The notes under the pieces were generated by a model. It saw nothing but the letters and a program-made list of their open reading frames with translations. It did not search any database and was not told the origin of the DNA. A DNA stretch of 51,175 bases from Desulfamplus sp. (lineage in GTDB: Bacteria > Desulfobacterota > Desulfobacteria > Desulfobacterales > Desulfobacteraceae), in assembly GCA_015232465.1 (NCBI GenBank), contig JADFZO010000012.1, positions 1-51,175 on the forward strand, written 5' to 3'. The position numbers were made by a program, and so were the translations under genes. Every line of letters begins with the position of its first letter. The stretch's first letter is position 1. Shown here piece after piece: positions 8,250 to 18,154 of this stretch.

Positions 8250-11200
8250 TTATTGATTTATAAGAAAAAGTTTTAACTCTCTTTGGTCATCTTTAAGATT
8301 TTGGTTTGCAGCTTCAAGCTGCTCTCTGCTTGAGATGACCACAGTTCCCTTTTTATCTTCGCTAATGGTAAAGTATTTTTCAGCAGCAGTGATAATGCGA
8401 TTCTTATCAAGAGCAAGCAAAGACTCCTTAAACTGCTGTCGTTTTTCGTCTGTTAATCCAAGTATTTGGCGATAAAAAGCCTTGATTGATGCAGGTCCCG
8501 GTGTCTCTGGCTTATCAATATCAGCACAGACCTGCAAAATAGCCTCTTTTATATCCTCTTGAGTGTAATCTCCGCTTATTATAAAATCACAAGCATTACG
8601 ATAAACCTCAAGCGTTCTTCTGATGTTTGGATCGCGATATGATGCAAAAGAAAATATCCCCTCTTCAGCGTTGTAGCTTGCAAAACCGCCGTAAGCCCCA
8701 CCTTTTTCGCGAATCTCTCTGTGCAGATAGAGCGAGCGAAGAAGCCTGCTGATTGCCGATAGTGCAGGTGCATCAGGGTCTCCTAACCTTACAGTCTTAA
8801 ATGCCTGAGCCACAAAAGAGACAGATGTGCTGGTCATCCAACCCTCATAAGGATACTCATTGTGGTTGGTGGTCTCTGACTCTGCAACACTTTTAGATTT
8901 TTCGCTATTTTGTGGCATCGTAAAGCCAATTGAAGAGCCAGAGGGGAGCCTCTCTACCATTTTAACAATATTAATATCAGAAGTGGTTATCGCATCTTGA
9001 TCCCCAGCAACTGCTGGCTTTAGGTTACTCTGAACAAAGACAAGTTTGGCAATTTTAGTAAGCTCAGATGGCAGTTTATCCGCAATATCGCCACTTTCAG
9101 TCAACTGCTTTATAAACTGAAATTGCGATATTCCGTGCCACATCTCAGCAATTTTCGATGATAGGCTAAGATTTTTAGCAGCAAGCGACATAGCATAACG
9201 GTGTCCATTTGGAACAATTGAGGACTCCATGCCTGCTCTATACTGCAACAAAAGATTTTTAAGCCTTGTTGTATCAGAAAAGCTATATTGAGACATCATC
9301 TCCCCTATAATATTGAACATCGGCTTGATGTTTCTGTTGAGCGATTTTCCTTGAAGAGATAAAAATAAGATATTATCAGAAGAGCTATTTTGATCGTGAA
9401 ATCCTGTGCCAGAGTAGGGAGAAATCCCAACTCCGCCCGTGTAGAGGTCTATCATCTCTGCAATTTGAGCATAATCTCGCAGAGCTGTTCCAGCTCCTGT
9501 AAATGCTCGGCAAAAAAATGGGACAAGAGGCTTTAGATCGTCTGGAAGGGAGGCAATTCCTGAAACAGCAGTAAAATATAGAATATCTGATGTCGATTTT
9601 TCGTAACAGTTTAAAGAGAGTAGGGAATCGTCAATTGATTTAATATCGTCAGATTGAGTTTTGTCTTGATTTATGCAGTTTGACTCTATTGTGAAATCTG
9701 GCTTTATTATCTCAATATCTGGTTTAACATCGCTCAACTCAAGGGTTGGAAGGGCTGATACCTCCTCTTTTGCCTCTTGAAGCTCTGCTAATTTTTGAGC
9801 ATCTTCGCGGATTTTGGCGATCTCTTTATCGCTCAAAGATGCAAGAGTCTTTTCAAGCTCTTTTTGGATTCGTAAATTCTCCTTTTCCTCCATTGTTTGA
9901 TCTGGCTCAAGAATAAATAGAACTCTGTGGGGATTATCAAGAAAATACTCTCTGATTTTTTTCTCTAAAAATCCGCTGCTGCCCTTGGTTTGCGACTGCT
10001 CAGTCTCTTTTTTGAGCCTATCTAAATCATCGTCAAATTTAAGAGCTGCAACAGGATCGCCCTCGTGTATCCACACTCCAGCAAAAGAGAGCAGAAGTTT
10101 TATCCCAAATGGGTGTGGGGTGTTGGTTATCTCCTTTTTGTGAAACTCAATCTGATGAATTGCAGATTCAAGAAGTTTTGGCGAAATCCCATTTTTGCAA
10201 AGCTCATCAAGTGTCTCAAAGATTATCTTCTCAACCTTTGGGGCATCATCTTTTCCAACCTCTTTAAGACCACAGGCAAACATTGTATCTCTCATATCTG
10301 AATCAAATCCAGAGCCATCACTTAAAGCAGAGCCAAGAGAAGAGTCAATCAGCTTTTTTCTTAAAGGAGATGAGGAGTTGCCAAGTAAAATGTGCTCTAA
10401 AACATCAAGTACCAGCATCTCAAACGACTCTTTAATGTCAGCAGTGAGCCACGCCACGCACGCCTGATATTTTTTTTCAGGATTTTCATCTGCTGAAAGA
10501 GGGTAGGGCACTACAACAGTTTGGGGTGCACTCCATCGTGGCTGGGATTTTACTTCAGAATTAGGATCAATTGGTTTAAATCTATTTAAAACCTTTGTGG
10601 TGATAACTTCAAGATGCTTTTCAAGTGGAAGTGAGCCGTAGGTGTAAAAAAATGCGTTTGATGGGTGGTAGTATCTTGCGTGGAACTCTTTAAGTTGGGT
10701 ATGGGTTAAAGTTGGAATATCTGATGGCTCACCGCCTGAATTAAAGCTGTAGGTTGTATCTGGGTAGAGAGCATTCATCAAAGCTCTTCCTAATATCTGA
10801 TTTGGAGAGGACATAGCCCCCTTCATCTCGTTATAGACAACACCTTTGTAGAGTAGCTGCTCTTTATCTTTATTAGATTCGTCATCTAATTGGTCATTTA
10901 AAGGCTCAAACTCAAGCCGGTGCCCCTCTTGTTTAAAACTTAGCTCCTCAAGTTTTGGGAAAAATGCAGCATCTAAATAGACGTCCATTAAATTGTAAAA
11001 ATCTTTTTCATTTTGGGTGGAGAATGGATACATTGTCCAATCTGATGCTGTTAAGGCATTCATAAATGTTGAGAGGCTTCTTTTTAGCATTGAAAAAAAT
11101 GGATCGCGAACATCATACTTTTCAGACCCGCAAAGAACAGTATGCTCAAGAATGTGGGCAACTCCAGTTGAATCTGTGGGCACAGTCCTAAAGGTAACTC

Positions 11201-11366
11201 CAAATGCGTTCTCTTTATCCTCATTTGCAAGGTGTATGTGTCTTGCCTTAGTTTTTGTGTGCTCTAACTGATAGAGTGTTGATTTTATATCCTCAATCTC
11301 TTCAACACGCAAAACCCTATAACCTAAAATCTCATCGCCTGCCTTGAACTCTTCTTTTGATTTCAC
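8250..11366 (-). CDS. M16C metallopeptidase, presequence-protease (PreP/Cym1) type
   Basis: The 1038-residue length fits the M16C family, which carries the whole clamshell in one chain. The inverted zinc motif HILEHTVLCGS gives His 71, Glu 74 and His 75, and VYNEMKGAMSSP gives the third ligand Glu 180. The second, non-catalytic half has KGGAYGGFASYN and RDPN, typical of the substrate-binding Arg/Tyr region. Residues about 480-570 contain a charged linker. Organelle relatives degrade targeting peptides; bacterial members probably clear small peptides in the cytoplasm, since no signal peptide is seen. It lies 78 bases after clpB on the same strand, behind a strong hairpin, so it may be transcribed partly by read-through. 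Confidence 0.92.
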   Translation of the reverse strand: MKSKEEFKAGDEILGYRVLRVEEIEDIKSTLYQLEHTKTKARHIHLANEDKENAFGVTFRTVPTDSTGVAHILEHTVLCGSEKYDVRDPFFSMLKRSLSTFMNALTASDWTMYPFSTQNEKDFYNLMDVYLDAAFFPKLEELSFKQEGHRLEFEPLNDQLDDESNKDKEQLLYKGVVYNEMKGAMSSPNQILGRALMNALYPDTTYSFNSGGEPSDIPTLTHTQLKEFHARYYHPSNAFFYTYGSLPLEKHLEVITTKVLNRFKPIDPNSEVKSQPRWSAPQTVVVPYPLSADENPEKKYQACVAWLTADIKESFEMLVLDVLEHILLGNSSSPLRKKLIDSSLGSALSDGSGFDSDMRDTMFACGLKEVGKDDAPKVEKIIFETLDELCKNGISPKLLESAIHQIEFHKKEITNTPHPFGIKLLLSFAGVWIHEGDPVAALKFDDDLDRLKKETEQSQTKGSSGFLEKKIREYFLDNPHRVLFILEPDQTMEEKENLRIQKELEKTLASLSDKEIAKIREDAQKLAELQEAKEEVSALPTLELSDVKPDIEIIKPDFTIESNCINQDKTQSDDIKSIDDSLLSLNCYEKSTSDILYFTAVSGIASLPDDLKPLVPFFCRAFTGAGTALRDYAQIAEMIDLYTGGVGISPYSGTGFHDQNSSSDNILFLSLQGKSLNRNIKPMFNIIGEMMSQYSFSDTTRLKNLLLQYRAGMESSIVPNGHRYAMSLAAKNLSLSSKIAEMWHGISQFQFIKQLTESGDIADKLPSELTKIAKLVFVQSNLKPAVAGDQDAITTSDINIVKMVERLPSGSSIGFTMPQNSEKSKSVAESETTNHNEYPYEGWMTSTSVSFVAQAFKTVRLGDPDAPALSAISRLLRSLYLHREIREKGGAYGGFASYNAEEGIFSFASYRDPNIRRTLEVYRNACDFIISGDYTQEDIKEAILQVCADIDKPETPGPASIKAFYRQILGLTDEKRQQFKESLLALDKNRIITAAEKYFTISEDKKGTVVISSREQLEAANQNLKDDQRELKLFLINQ

Positions 11367-11387
11367 GTCTTTTCCCTTTTGCTGTTA

Positions 11388-11428
11388 TAAAACGACCCTG
11401 CCTGTTTAATTTTTTTACAAGCAAGGTC
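11388..11428 (-). terminator. Stem-loop terminator after clpB
   Basis: Read on the - strand, a 12-bp stem with two G-T wobbles (arms 11417-11428 and 11394-11405) and an A-rich 11-base loop is followed by GTTTTAT. It lies 16 bases past the clpB stop, before the M16 peptidase gene. The T tract is short, so it may only attenuate. Confidence 0.65.
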
Positions 11429-11444
11429 TTTTCAATAGTTTATA

Positions 11445-14114
11445 TTAAAATATTGTTTTATTTAACTTTACCATTTTTAGACTATCTTCGCCTGATTTAT
11501 CAGTATCTACTTCAAAATAGATAGTATCACCATCTTTAAAATCACCTTTAAGAAGAGCCATTGCAAGTGGATTTTCCATATATTGCTGAATCACCCGTTT
11601 TAATGGTCTTGCACCAAAAGCTGGGTCATAACCTTTTTCTGCAATAAATTCAATTGCACTATCAGAGAGTTTTACCTCAATCTTTCGTTGAGCAAGACGC
11701 TTATTTAAACCATCTATCTGAATATTTGCAATTGCCTTAATATCCTCTTGTGAAAGGTTCTGAAATGTTATGATTTCATCAATTCTGTTTAAAAATTCAG
11801 GCTTAAATGATGCTTTTAGAGCTTCTGCTATCCCTTTGTTTAAAATCTTCATATCTGATGGATCAGACATTTTAGATAGCACACCAACATCTTGTATAAA
11901 TTGGCTGCCAACATTTGATGTCATAATTATTATTGTGTTGGTAAAATTAACAGTTCTGCCGTGCCCATCAGTCATTCTGCCATCATCAAGCACCTGAAGC
12001 AAAATATTAAAAACGTCAGGGTGAGCCTTCTCAATCTCGTCAAACAGAAGCACAGCATAAGGTCTGCGTCTTACTGCCTCTGTCAAAGCTCCGCCCTCTT
12101 CGTATCCAACATAACCAGGAGGAGCACCAATAAGGCGAGCCACAGAGTGCTTTTCCATATATTCAGACATATCAATACGAACCATAGCTTGCTGGCTGTC
12201 AAATATGAATTCCGCCAGTGCTTTAGCAAGCTCAGTCTTTCCAACTCCAGTTGGACCTATAAACATAAATGTCCCAATTGGACGATCTGCTGACTGCAAG
12301 CCTGAACGTGCCCTTCTGACCGCATTAGAGACCGCATCAATTGCCTTTTTTTGACCAATAACACGTTTTTGGATATGAGACTCCATCTGAACCAATTTTT
12401 CCTGTTCGCCCTTTAGTATTCGAGAGACTGGAATCCCTGTCCAAGATGAGACAACATCAGCAATATCAGAGTCCTCAACATCCTCTTTTAGCATTCGTTT
12501 ATCTTGCTGGAGTTTATCAAGCTCTGCTTTTTTTGCGTTAATTTGTCGATTTAAATCTTCAATTGTTCCATATTTAATCTGAGCAACTTTAGCCAAATCG
12601 CCCTCACGCTCTGCAATTTTTGCCTCAGTTTGTGCCTGATCAATCTTCTCTCTGATTGTGGTTATCTCCTGAATAAGCCTCTTTTCACTCTCCCAGTGCT
12701 GAAGCATTGGCTCAATTTCAGCCCGCATCTCACCAATCTTTTTCTCCAACTTCTCCAGCCTCTCGATTGATGCTGGGTCTTTCTCTTTTGTGAGTGCTTG
12801 ACGCTCAATCTCAGCCTGAACCATGCGCCTTTGAATCTCATCAATCATAAGAGGCATACTGTCAATCTCAATTCTTAAACGGGAAGCTGCCTCATCAATA
12901 AGATCAATTGCTTTATCTGGCAAAAAGCGATCAGCAATGTAGCGTTGAGATAGCGTTGCAGCAGCAACAATAGCTGAATCTTTAATCCTAACTCCGTGAT
13001 GAACTTCGTATTTCTCTTTAAGTCCTCGTAAAATAGAGATTGTCGCTTCAACTGAAGGCTCGGCAGCAAACACAGGCTGAAATCTACGCTCAAGAGCTGC
13101 ATCTTTTTCAATATATTTACGGTATTCGTCTAATGTGGTTGCACCTACGCATCTTAAAGTTCCGCGGGCTAAAGCTGGTTTTAACATATTTGATGCGTCC
13201 ATTGAACCTTCAGCAGCTCCAGCTCCAACAACAGTGTGAAGCTCGTCAATAAAAAGGACAACCTCACCTTGAGAAGCCTCAACCTCTTTTAAAACAGCTT
13301 TTAGCCTCTCCTCAAATTCGCCCCGATACTTTGCACCAGCAACCAAAGCACCCATATCAAGAGCTATAACTTTTCTATTTTTAAGGCTCTCAGATACATC
13401 GCCAGCAACAATTCTTTGAGCAAGCCCCTCAACAATTGCGGTCTTTCCAACCCCAGGCTCGCCAATCAAAACTGGATTATTTTTGCGTCTTCGCGATAAT
13501 ACTTGGACAATTCTTCTAACCTCCTCATCTCTTCCAATAACAGGGTCAAGTTTGCCCGCCCTTGCAAGGTCAGTAAGATTTCTGCCAAATCGTTCAAGTG
13601 CCTGATATTTTTCCTCTGGATTTTGGTCTGTTATGGTCTGATTGCCTCGAATATCTTTGAGTGCAGCCAGAACCATATCCCTTGTGAGAGCACCAGAGCT
13701 GCTACTGCTAATAGCCCTTAATAACTCTTGATGTGAGCCAGAGACATGAATCAATGCAAGCAGAATATGCTCAAGGCTGACATACTTATCTTTCATATCT
13801 TCAGCCTCAATAAATGCTCTATCAAGAACAAGTTTCGTATCTTTTGATAGATAAATATCAGCAGAAGAGCCAGTAACCTGCACCAACTTATCCAACGCAC
13901 GGTCAATAGCGTTTAAGAAGCTCTCTGGAAGTTTGCCGTCTGACTTAATCTCATAAGCACGTTTTATGATGGAGGGGATAAGCCCATCTTTATCCTCTAC
14001 CATTGCCTTTAAAATATGGACAGGTTCAATTGCCTGATGATTTTTCCTTAGAGCAATTGATTGGGCTGCCTGAATGGTCTGCTGTGATTTTATTGTAAGT
14101 TTATCGAACTGCAT
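11445..14114 (-). CDS. clpB: ATP-dependent disaggregase ClpB
   Basis: From the ATG giving [17 protein letters not shown] the protein has 889 residues, the usual ClpB length. Order: N-domain Clp repeats (1-150), NBD1 with Walker [10 protein letters not shown] (218-226) and [15 protein letters not shown]. The coiled-coil middle domain (about 405-525) is full of Glu/Lys heptads and includes [15 protein letters not shown]2 follows with [16 protein letters not shown] and [13 protein letters not shown], then the C-terminal [13 protein letters not shown]. With DnaK it unfolds and rescues aggregated proteins in the cytoplasm. The start at 14114 is preferred over the ATG at 14129 because GGAG lies 10 bases upstream of it. 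A candidate promoter with a direct repeat lies upstream. Confidence 0.97.
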   Translation of the reverse strand: MQFDKLTIKSQQTIQAAQSIALRKNHQAIEPVHILKAMVEDKDGLIPSIIKRAYEIKSDGKLPESFLNAIDRALDKLVQVTGSSADIYLSKDTKLVLDRAFIEAEDMKDKYVSLEHILLALIHVSGSHQELLRAISSSSSGALTRDMVLAALKDIRGNQTITDQNPEEKYQALERFGRNLTDLARAGKLDPVIGRDEEVRRIVQVLSRRRKNNPVLIGEPGVGKTAIVEGLAQRIVAGDVSESLKNRKVIALDMGALVAGAKYRGEFEERLKAVLKEVEASQGEVVLFIDELHTVVGAGAAEGSMDASNMLKPALARGTLRCVGATTLDEYRKYIEKDAALERRFQPVFAAEPSVEATISILRGLKEKYEVHHGVRIKDSAIVAAATLSQRYIADRFLPDKAIDLIDEAASRLRIEIDSMPLMIDEIQRRMVQAEIERQALTKEKDPASIERLEKLEKKIGEMRAEIEPMLQHWESEKRLIQEITTIREKIDQAQTEAKIAEREGDLAKVAQIKYGTIEDLNRQINAKKAELDKLQQDKRMLKEDVEDSDIADVVSSWTGIPVSRILKGEQEKLVQMESHIQKRVIGQKKAIDAVSNAVRRARSGLQSADRPIGTFMFIGPTGVGKTELAKALAEFIFDSQQAMVRIDMSEYMEKHSVARLIGAPPGYVGYEEGGALTEAVRRRPYAVLLFDEIEKAHPDVFNILLQVLDDGRMTDGHGRTVNFTNTIIIMTSNVGSQFIQDVGVLSKMSDPSDMKILNKGIAEALKASFKPEFLNRIDEIITFQNLSQEDIKAIANIQIDGLNKRLAQRKIEVKLSDSAIEFIAEKGYDPAFGARPLKRVIQQYMENPLAMALLKGDFKDGDTIYFEVDTDKSGEDSLKMVKLNKTIF

Positions 14115-14143
14115 CTCTCTTTCTCCCATAGTTGTATTTTTAT

Positions 14144-14175
14144 TTTTGCATGAGTTTTTTTACTCTTTTGCATGA
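14144..14175. repeat. Direct repeat upstream of clpB
   Basis: The ten bases TTTTGCATGA occur at 14144-14153 and again at 14166-14175, start to start 22 bp or about two helix turns. They lie between the candidate clpB -10 box and the start codon, so they could be an operator for a regulator binding one DNA face. No known heat-shock operator (such as CIRCE) was recognised. Confidence 0.4.
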
Positions 14176-14202
14176 AAGTAATGCAGTTCATTCTGTTGTC
14201 AA
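14175..14202 (-). promoter_or_regulatory. Candidate clpB promoter (sigma-70 type)
   Basis: On the - strand TTGACA (14202-14197) is followed after 16 bases by TACTTT (14180-14175). A full -35 match with a fair -10 box 60 bases before the clpB start makes this plausible. It does not look like a sigma-32 heat-shock promoter. Confidence 0.4.
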
Positions 14203-14218
14203 TTTGATATTTGGTTGT

Positions 14219-14662
14219 TTAATCAGTATTTGGTAGCCAGCTATCAGTCAAGATAGTATCTATTTTCCACATAAGCTCGTTAGGAAATTTATCAAAATCA
14301 ATCTGTGTCTCTTTTTCGGCTGCCAATCGTGCATCTAACCAGATATCAGCTAACCACTCTTCGTCAGTTAGTGATTTTTTTAAACTTGGTGTATTTTTAA
14401 GCCTTCTTAAAATAGAATTTCTCTGCTCTTTAATTGTTCGCTCCCAACTGCTGCCTTGTCTTGCTGGCTGAAAGTGCCATTTTAACAGGTGGGTCATCAA
14501 AACTACCATACGGTTTGCCAATTCTCGCTGTTCGCTTTTGCCCACGTCCTCTATTTCCTCTGCAATGTGCTCTATATCAATAGCTGACAAGTTGCCTGAT
14601 CGTAGCAAGTTAGCCTGCTCTTTTGACCACTCTATAATGTCATCTTCATAAGCAATTAACAC
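14219..14662 (-). CDS. DUF29 family protein
   Basis: 147 residues with the DUF29 pattern: YEDDIIEWSKEQANLLRSG, then IDIEHIAEEIEDVGKSE, LMTHLLKWHFQP and a charged C-terminal half. The family is all-helical, frequent in cyanobacteria and proteobacteria, and has no established function. The start is a GTG behind AAGGAG seven bases upstream, which decides it. It lies between acnA and clpB on the same strand, 51 bases after acnA across a perfect 11-bp inverted repeat. Several such genes occur in accessory regions of other genomes; here no partner is obvious. Confidence 0.85.
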   Translation of the reverse strand: MLIAYEDDIIEWSKEQANLLRSGNLSAIDIEHIAEEIEDVGKSEQRELANRMVVLMTHLLKWHFQPARQGSSWERTIKEQRNSILRRLKNTPSLKKSLTDEEWLADIWLDARLAAEKETQIDFDKFPNELMWKIDTILTDSWLPNTD

Positions 14663-14689
14663 TATTGACTCCTTTTAAATAGAATAATT

Positions 14690-14730
14690 GGCAGATTATT
14701 CATAAATCTACAATTAACCAATAATCTGCC
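14690..14730 (-). terminator. Stem-loop overlapping the acnA stop codon
   Basis: Perfect 11-bp inverted repeat, arms 14720-14730 and 14690-14700, with a 19-base loop. On the - strand the first arm includes the last sense codons of acnA and the loop contains its stop codon. No T run follows (AATTATTC), so it may protect the mRNA 3' end or end transcription weakly. Confidence 0.45.
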
Positions 14731-17389
14731 TTAGCACATAAGGCAGAATCCCGCCATTTTTGTAATAAGATAGATCAACATGGTTATCAAGGCGTGATAT
14801 TACATCAAACTCTAACACCTCCCCGCCCTCTTTTGTAGCCTTTACCTTTAGAGTGCAACCTGGCTCCATATCTGCAATGCCCTCAATTGTAAAGATTTCT
14901 CTGCCAGTTAATCCTAAAGATTCATAGCTTTGATTATCAGAAAAGACTAATGGCAAAACTCCCATTCCAACTAAATTGCTTCTATGAATTCTCTCAAAAG
15001 ATTGGGCAATAACAGCCTTTATGCCTAAAAGATTTGTTCCTTTAGCTGCCCAATCTCTTGAAGAGCCTGTTCCATACTCTTTTCCTCCAAGCACAATTAA
15101 TGGGACAGATTCAGATGCGTATGACATTGCAGCATCAAAGACGGAAGTTTCTCTATTTTCAGGCATCTTTAAGGTAAAACTCCCCTGCTTATCTGCAAGT
15201 CTATTTTTTATACGGATATTGCCAAAAGTTCCTCGCATCATCACCTCATGGTTGCCTCGCCTTGAGCCGTAAGAGTTAAAATCTTCACGCTTTACGCTAT
15301 GAGATTCTAAATATTTACCAGCAGGGTAATCTTTTGGAATTGTGCCAGCAGGAGAGATGTGATCTGTTGTGATTGAGTCGCCAAGCACAAGCAAAGCCCT
15401 TGCATTTTCAATGGCTGTGGGCAGTGTTGGCTCTTTTTTAAAACTTTCAAAAAATGGCGGTCTTCTAATATAAAGAGAATTTTTGTCCCACTCAAAAGTT
15501 TTACTCTGGGGAGCATCAAGCTCCTGCCACAATTTATCTCCTTTAAATATGGCTGAGTATTGGTCTATAAAATATTGCTCTTTAACATGCTTTGATACAA
15601 GCTCTGCAATTTCGCTGTCAGAGGGAAAAATATCTTTTAGGAAAACTGGTTTACTTGTGCTCTTTGCATAACCAATTGGCTCTTTATCAAAATCAATATC
15701 TATCCTGCCAGCCAAAGCATAAATAACAACAAGAATTGGCGACATAAGATAATTTGCCTTTGTGCTTTGATGAACCCTTGCCTCAAAGTTTCTGTTGCCA
15801 GATAGAACAGATACAACCTTTAAGTCATTGGCTTTAATCGCCTCTTCAACACCAGAAGAGAGTGGACCGCTATTGCCAATACAGGTCATGCAGCCAAAAC
15901 CAGCAGTGTGAAATCCAAGCTCTTCAAGGTATCTCATAAGCCCAGCAGCTTTGAGATAATCAACCACAACTTTTGAGCCAGGGGATAGCGAAGTTTTCAC
16001 AAAAGAGGGAACTTTAAGACCAAGCTCCACAGCCTTTTTTGCAGCAAGACCAGCTCCAATCATAACGCTTGGATTTGACGTGTTTGTGCAAGATGTTATT
16101 GCAGCAATAACAACGCTGCCATTTGTTATGCTCGTATCTTCTCTATCTTGACCACTTACATTTACAACAAGATTTTCCCCACCTTTAAACTCTTTGATAA
16201 ACGACTCTTTTACATCAGTCAGATAGATTCTATCTTGCGGTCTGTATGGTCCTGCAACTGATGGCTTGATTTCAGATAGATTAATCTCAACCACCCTTGT
16301 AAATTCAATCTTTTCATCGCCTGTGCAAAATAAAGAGCACTCTTTGCAGTAAGTTTTAACAAGCTCAGTTAGATGCCCTCTACCAGTCATTGAAAGGTAG
16401 TTGATTGTGTTATCATCAACTGGAAAAAATCCCATAGTTGCACCATATTCAGGAGCCATATTTGCAATTGTTGCCCTATCTGTTAAAGATAGAGCCTTCA
16501 TGCCAGAACCTGTAAACTCCACAAACTTTTCAACAACCTTCTCTTTTCTTAAAATATGGGTTATGTGCAGAACAATATCAGTTGCAGTAATCCCAACGAT
16601 TGGTTTGCCAGTTAAGCGTACTCCAATAACCTCAGGAAGCGTCATAAAATAGGGCTGACCCAACATCACAGCCTCAGCCTCAATTCCGCCCACACCCCAG
16701 CCAAGAACGCCAAGCCCGTTAATCATAGTTGTATGCGAATCTGTTCCAACAAGGGTGTCGGGAAATGCAATTTTTGAGTCATCTTCACCAGCACCATTTT
16801 TAACCACCTTGCTTGTTATCACATCAGCAAGGTACTCAAGGTTTACCTGATGGCAAATTCCAGAGCCAGGGGGCACAACCCTAAAGTTATCAAAACTCTT
16901 TTGTGCCCATTTTAATAAGCTGTAACGCTCCATGTTTCTCTTATATTCAAGATCAACATTAAGGGCAGCAGCATCTTTACTTCCATAAAAATCAACCTGA
17001 ACAGAGTGATCAACCACCAAGTCAACAGGCACAAGCGGATTTATCTTTTCAGGCTCTCCACCAGCCTCAAAGACTGCGTCTCTCATGGCTGCCAGATCAA
17101 CAACTGCTGGAACGCCTGTAAAGTCCTGCATCAAAACCCTCGCAGGGTGAAATGGAATCATAACTGATTCATCAGATTTATGCTGCCCCCATTTGAGAAC
17201 ATTTACAACATCTTCTTCTCTGACAACATCTCCATCTAAATTTCGCAGAAGATTCTCAAGCAGTATCCTGATAGAAAAGGGTAATCTTTGAATATCTGCA
17301 ACCTTTTTTTGCTCTAAAATGGAGATATTACAAATTGTGTATGATTTGCCATTAATATTGAGTGGCTTTAGGCATTCTGGAAGGCTCAT
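14714..17389 (-). CDS. acnA: Aconitate hydratase A
   Basis: The 891-residue length is that of AcnA/IRP1-type aconitases. The [4Fe-4S] ligands are visible as Cys 434 in SCTNTSNP and Cys 500 and 503 in FGCMTCIGNSG. DTLVGTDSHTTMINGLG carries substrate-site residues, and the swivel domain has GDSITTDHISPAG and YGTGSSRDWAAKG. It interconverts citrate and isocitrate in the cytoplasm. No other TCA-cycle gene is adjacent. The start is ATG with AAGGAG 10 bases upstream. It could also form the iron-dependent apo-RNA-binding protein known for the family; that is family knowledge, not seen here. Confidence 0.97.
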   Translation of the reverse strand: MSLPECLKPLNINGKSYTICNISILEQKKVADIQRLPFSIRILLENLLRNLDGDVVREEDVVNVLKWGQHKSDESVMIPFHPARVLMQDFTGVPAVVDLAAMRDAVFEAGGEPEKINPLVPVDLVVDHSVQVDFYGSKDAAALNVDLEYKRNMERYSLLKWAQKSFDNFRVVPPGSGICHQVNLEYLADVITSKVVKNGAGEDDSKIAFPDTLVGTDSHTTMINGLGVLGWGVGGIEAEAVMLGQPYFMTLPEVIGVRLTGKPIVGITATDIVLHITHILRKEKVVEKFVEFTGSGMKALSLTDRATIANMAPEYGATMGFFPVDDNTINYLSMTGRGHLTELVKTYCKECSLFCTGDEKIEFTRVVEINLSEIKPSVAGPYRPQDRIYLTDVKESFIKEFKGGENLVVNVSGQDREDTSITNGSVVIAAITSCTNTSNPSVMIGAGLAAKKAVELGLKVPSFVKTSLSPGSKVVVDYLKAAGLMRYLEELGFHTAGFGCMTCIGNSGPLSSGVEEAIKANDLKVVSVLSGNRNFEARVHQSTKANYLMSPILVVIYALAGRIDIDFDKEPIGYAKSTSKPVFLKDIFPSDSEIAELVSKHVKEQYFIDQYSAIFKGDKLWQELDAPQSKTFEWDKNSLYIRRPPFFESFKKEPTLPTAIENARALLVLGDSITTDHISPAGTIPKDYPAGKYLESHSVKREDFNSYGSRRGNHEVMMRGTFGNIRIKNRLADKQGSFTLKMPENRETSVFDAAMSYASESVPLIVLGGKEYGTGSSRDWAAKGTNLLGIKAVIAQSFERIHRSNLVGMGVLPLVFSDNQSYESLGLTGREIFTIEGIADMEPGCTLKVKATKEGGEVLEFDVISRLDNHVDLSYYKNGGILPYVLRQIIG

Positions 17390-17473
17390 TTTTTGATCTG
17401 CTCCTTGAAATTGTTGAGTTATCTTAAAAAGATTTTTTTAAGTAAAAAGAGAAGGTGTAAAAGGTTACTAAAA

Positions 17474-17890
17474 TTAGCCTACAATCTCCATTGTGCTGAA
17501 AAAATAGGCAATCTCAAAGGCTGCTGTCTCTGGAGCGTCAGAGCCGTGAACCACATTTTTTTCAATATCAGTTGCAAACTCTCGTCTGATAGTCCCCTCT
17601 TCAGCCTCTTTAAAGTTTGTTGCACCCATAAGTTTTCGGTTCTTTGCAATAACATCTTCGCCCTCAAGAACCATAGCCACAATTGGTCCTGATGTCATAA
17701 ACTCTGTAAGGCTCTTAAAAAATGGTCGCTCTTTATGAACAGCATAAAACCCTTCAGCCTGTTTTTGGCTCAAATGGAGCTTTTTCATAGCAACAACTCT
17801 AATTCCAGCACCCTCAAAACGTTTGATAATTTCGCCAATAATATTTTTGGCAACACCGTCTGGTTTGATTAAAGATAATGTTCTTTGCAT
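17474..17890 (-). CDS. ndk: Nucleoside diphosphate kinase
   Basis: 138 residues, standard for bacterial Ndk. It starts [20 protein letters not shown], has [20 protein letters not shown] and carries the phosphorylated His 115 in [16 protein letters not shown]. The enzyme moves the gamma-phosphate between nucleoside triphosphates and diphosphates. It lies 84 bases upstream of acnA on the same strand, with its own upstream region of 264 bases shared with a divergent gene at 18155. All catalytic residues recognised are present. Confidence 0.97.
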   Translation of the reverse strand: MQRTLSLIKPDGVAKNIIGEIIKRFEGAGIRVVAMKKLHLSQKQAEGFYAVHKERPFFKSLTEFMTSGPIVAMVLEGEDVIAKNRKLMGATNFKEAEEGTIRREFATDIEKNVVHGSDAPETAAFEIAYFFSTMEIVG

Positions 17891-18006
17891 CTTAAATAAA
17901 TTCCTTTAATTATTAATATTTATGTAGTTTATGGATACTGCAAGGTAACTTTTTAATACAAAAAGTGGAGAGGTTGTTATCACATAAAACCATTTCAAGT
18001 CAAGAT

Positions 18007-18041
18007 TTCCATCACTATCCTATGGAATGGTGAAAATAGTG
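18007..18041. other. Two interlocked inverted repeats
   Basis: TTCCAT (18007-18012) pairs with ATGGAA (18022-18027), and CACTAT (18013-18018) pairs with ATAGTG (18036-18041), so the two dyads cross. This could be a small pseudoknot, two mutually exclusive hairpins, or overlapping protein sites in the divergent ndk/18155 intergenic region. Six-base arms can occur by chance, so confidence is low. Confidence 0.25.
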
Positions 18042-18154
18042 CAAAGATTTAAATAATACTTAAAAATTTATTGTTTTAAGAGGTTTGACCATATATATAA
18101 GCTCATTACTGTATTTGTATTTTTGATGAAGTTACATAAAATCTGGAGATAAGA

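Noticed and set aside
11961-12293. 110-codon open frame antisense to clpB
   Set aside because: The clpB frame is unbroken and highly conserved here; the antisense product resembles nothing known.
17410-17440. AT-rich palindrome between acnA and ndk as a terminator
   Set aside because: The arms are almost only A and T in an AT-rich spacer, with no GC stem; chance is a sufficient explanation.
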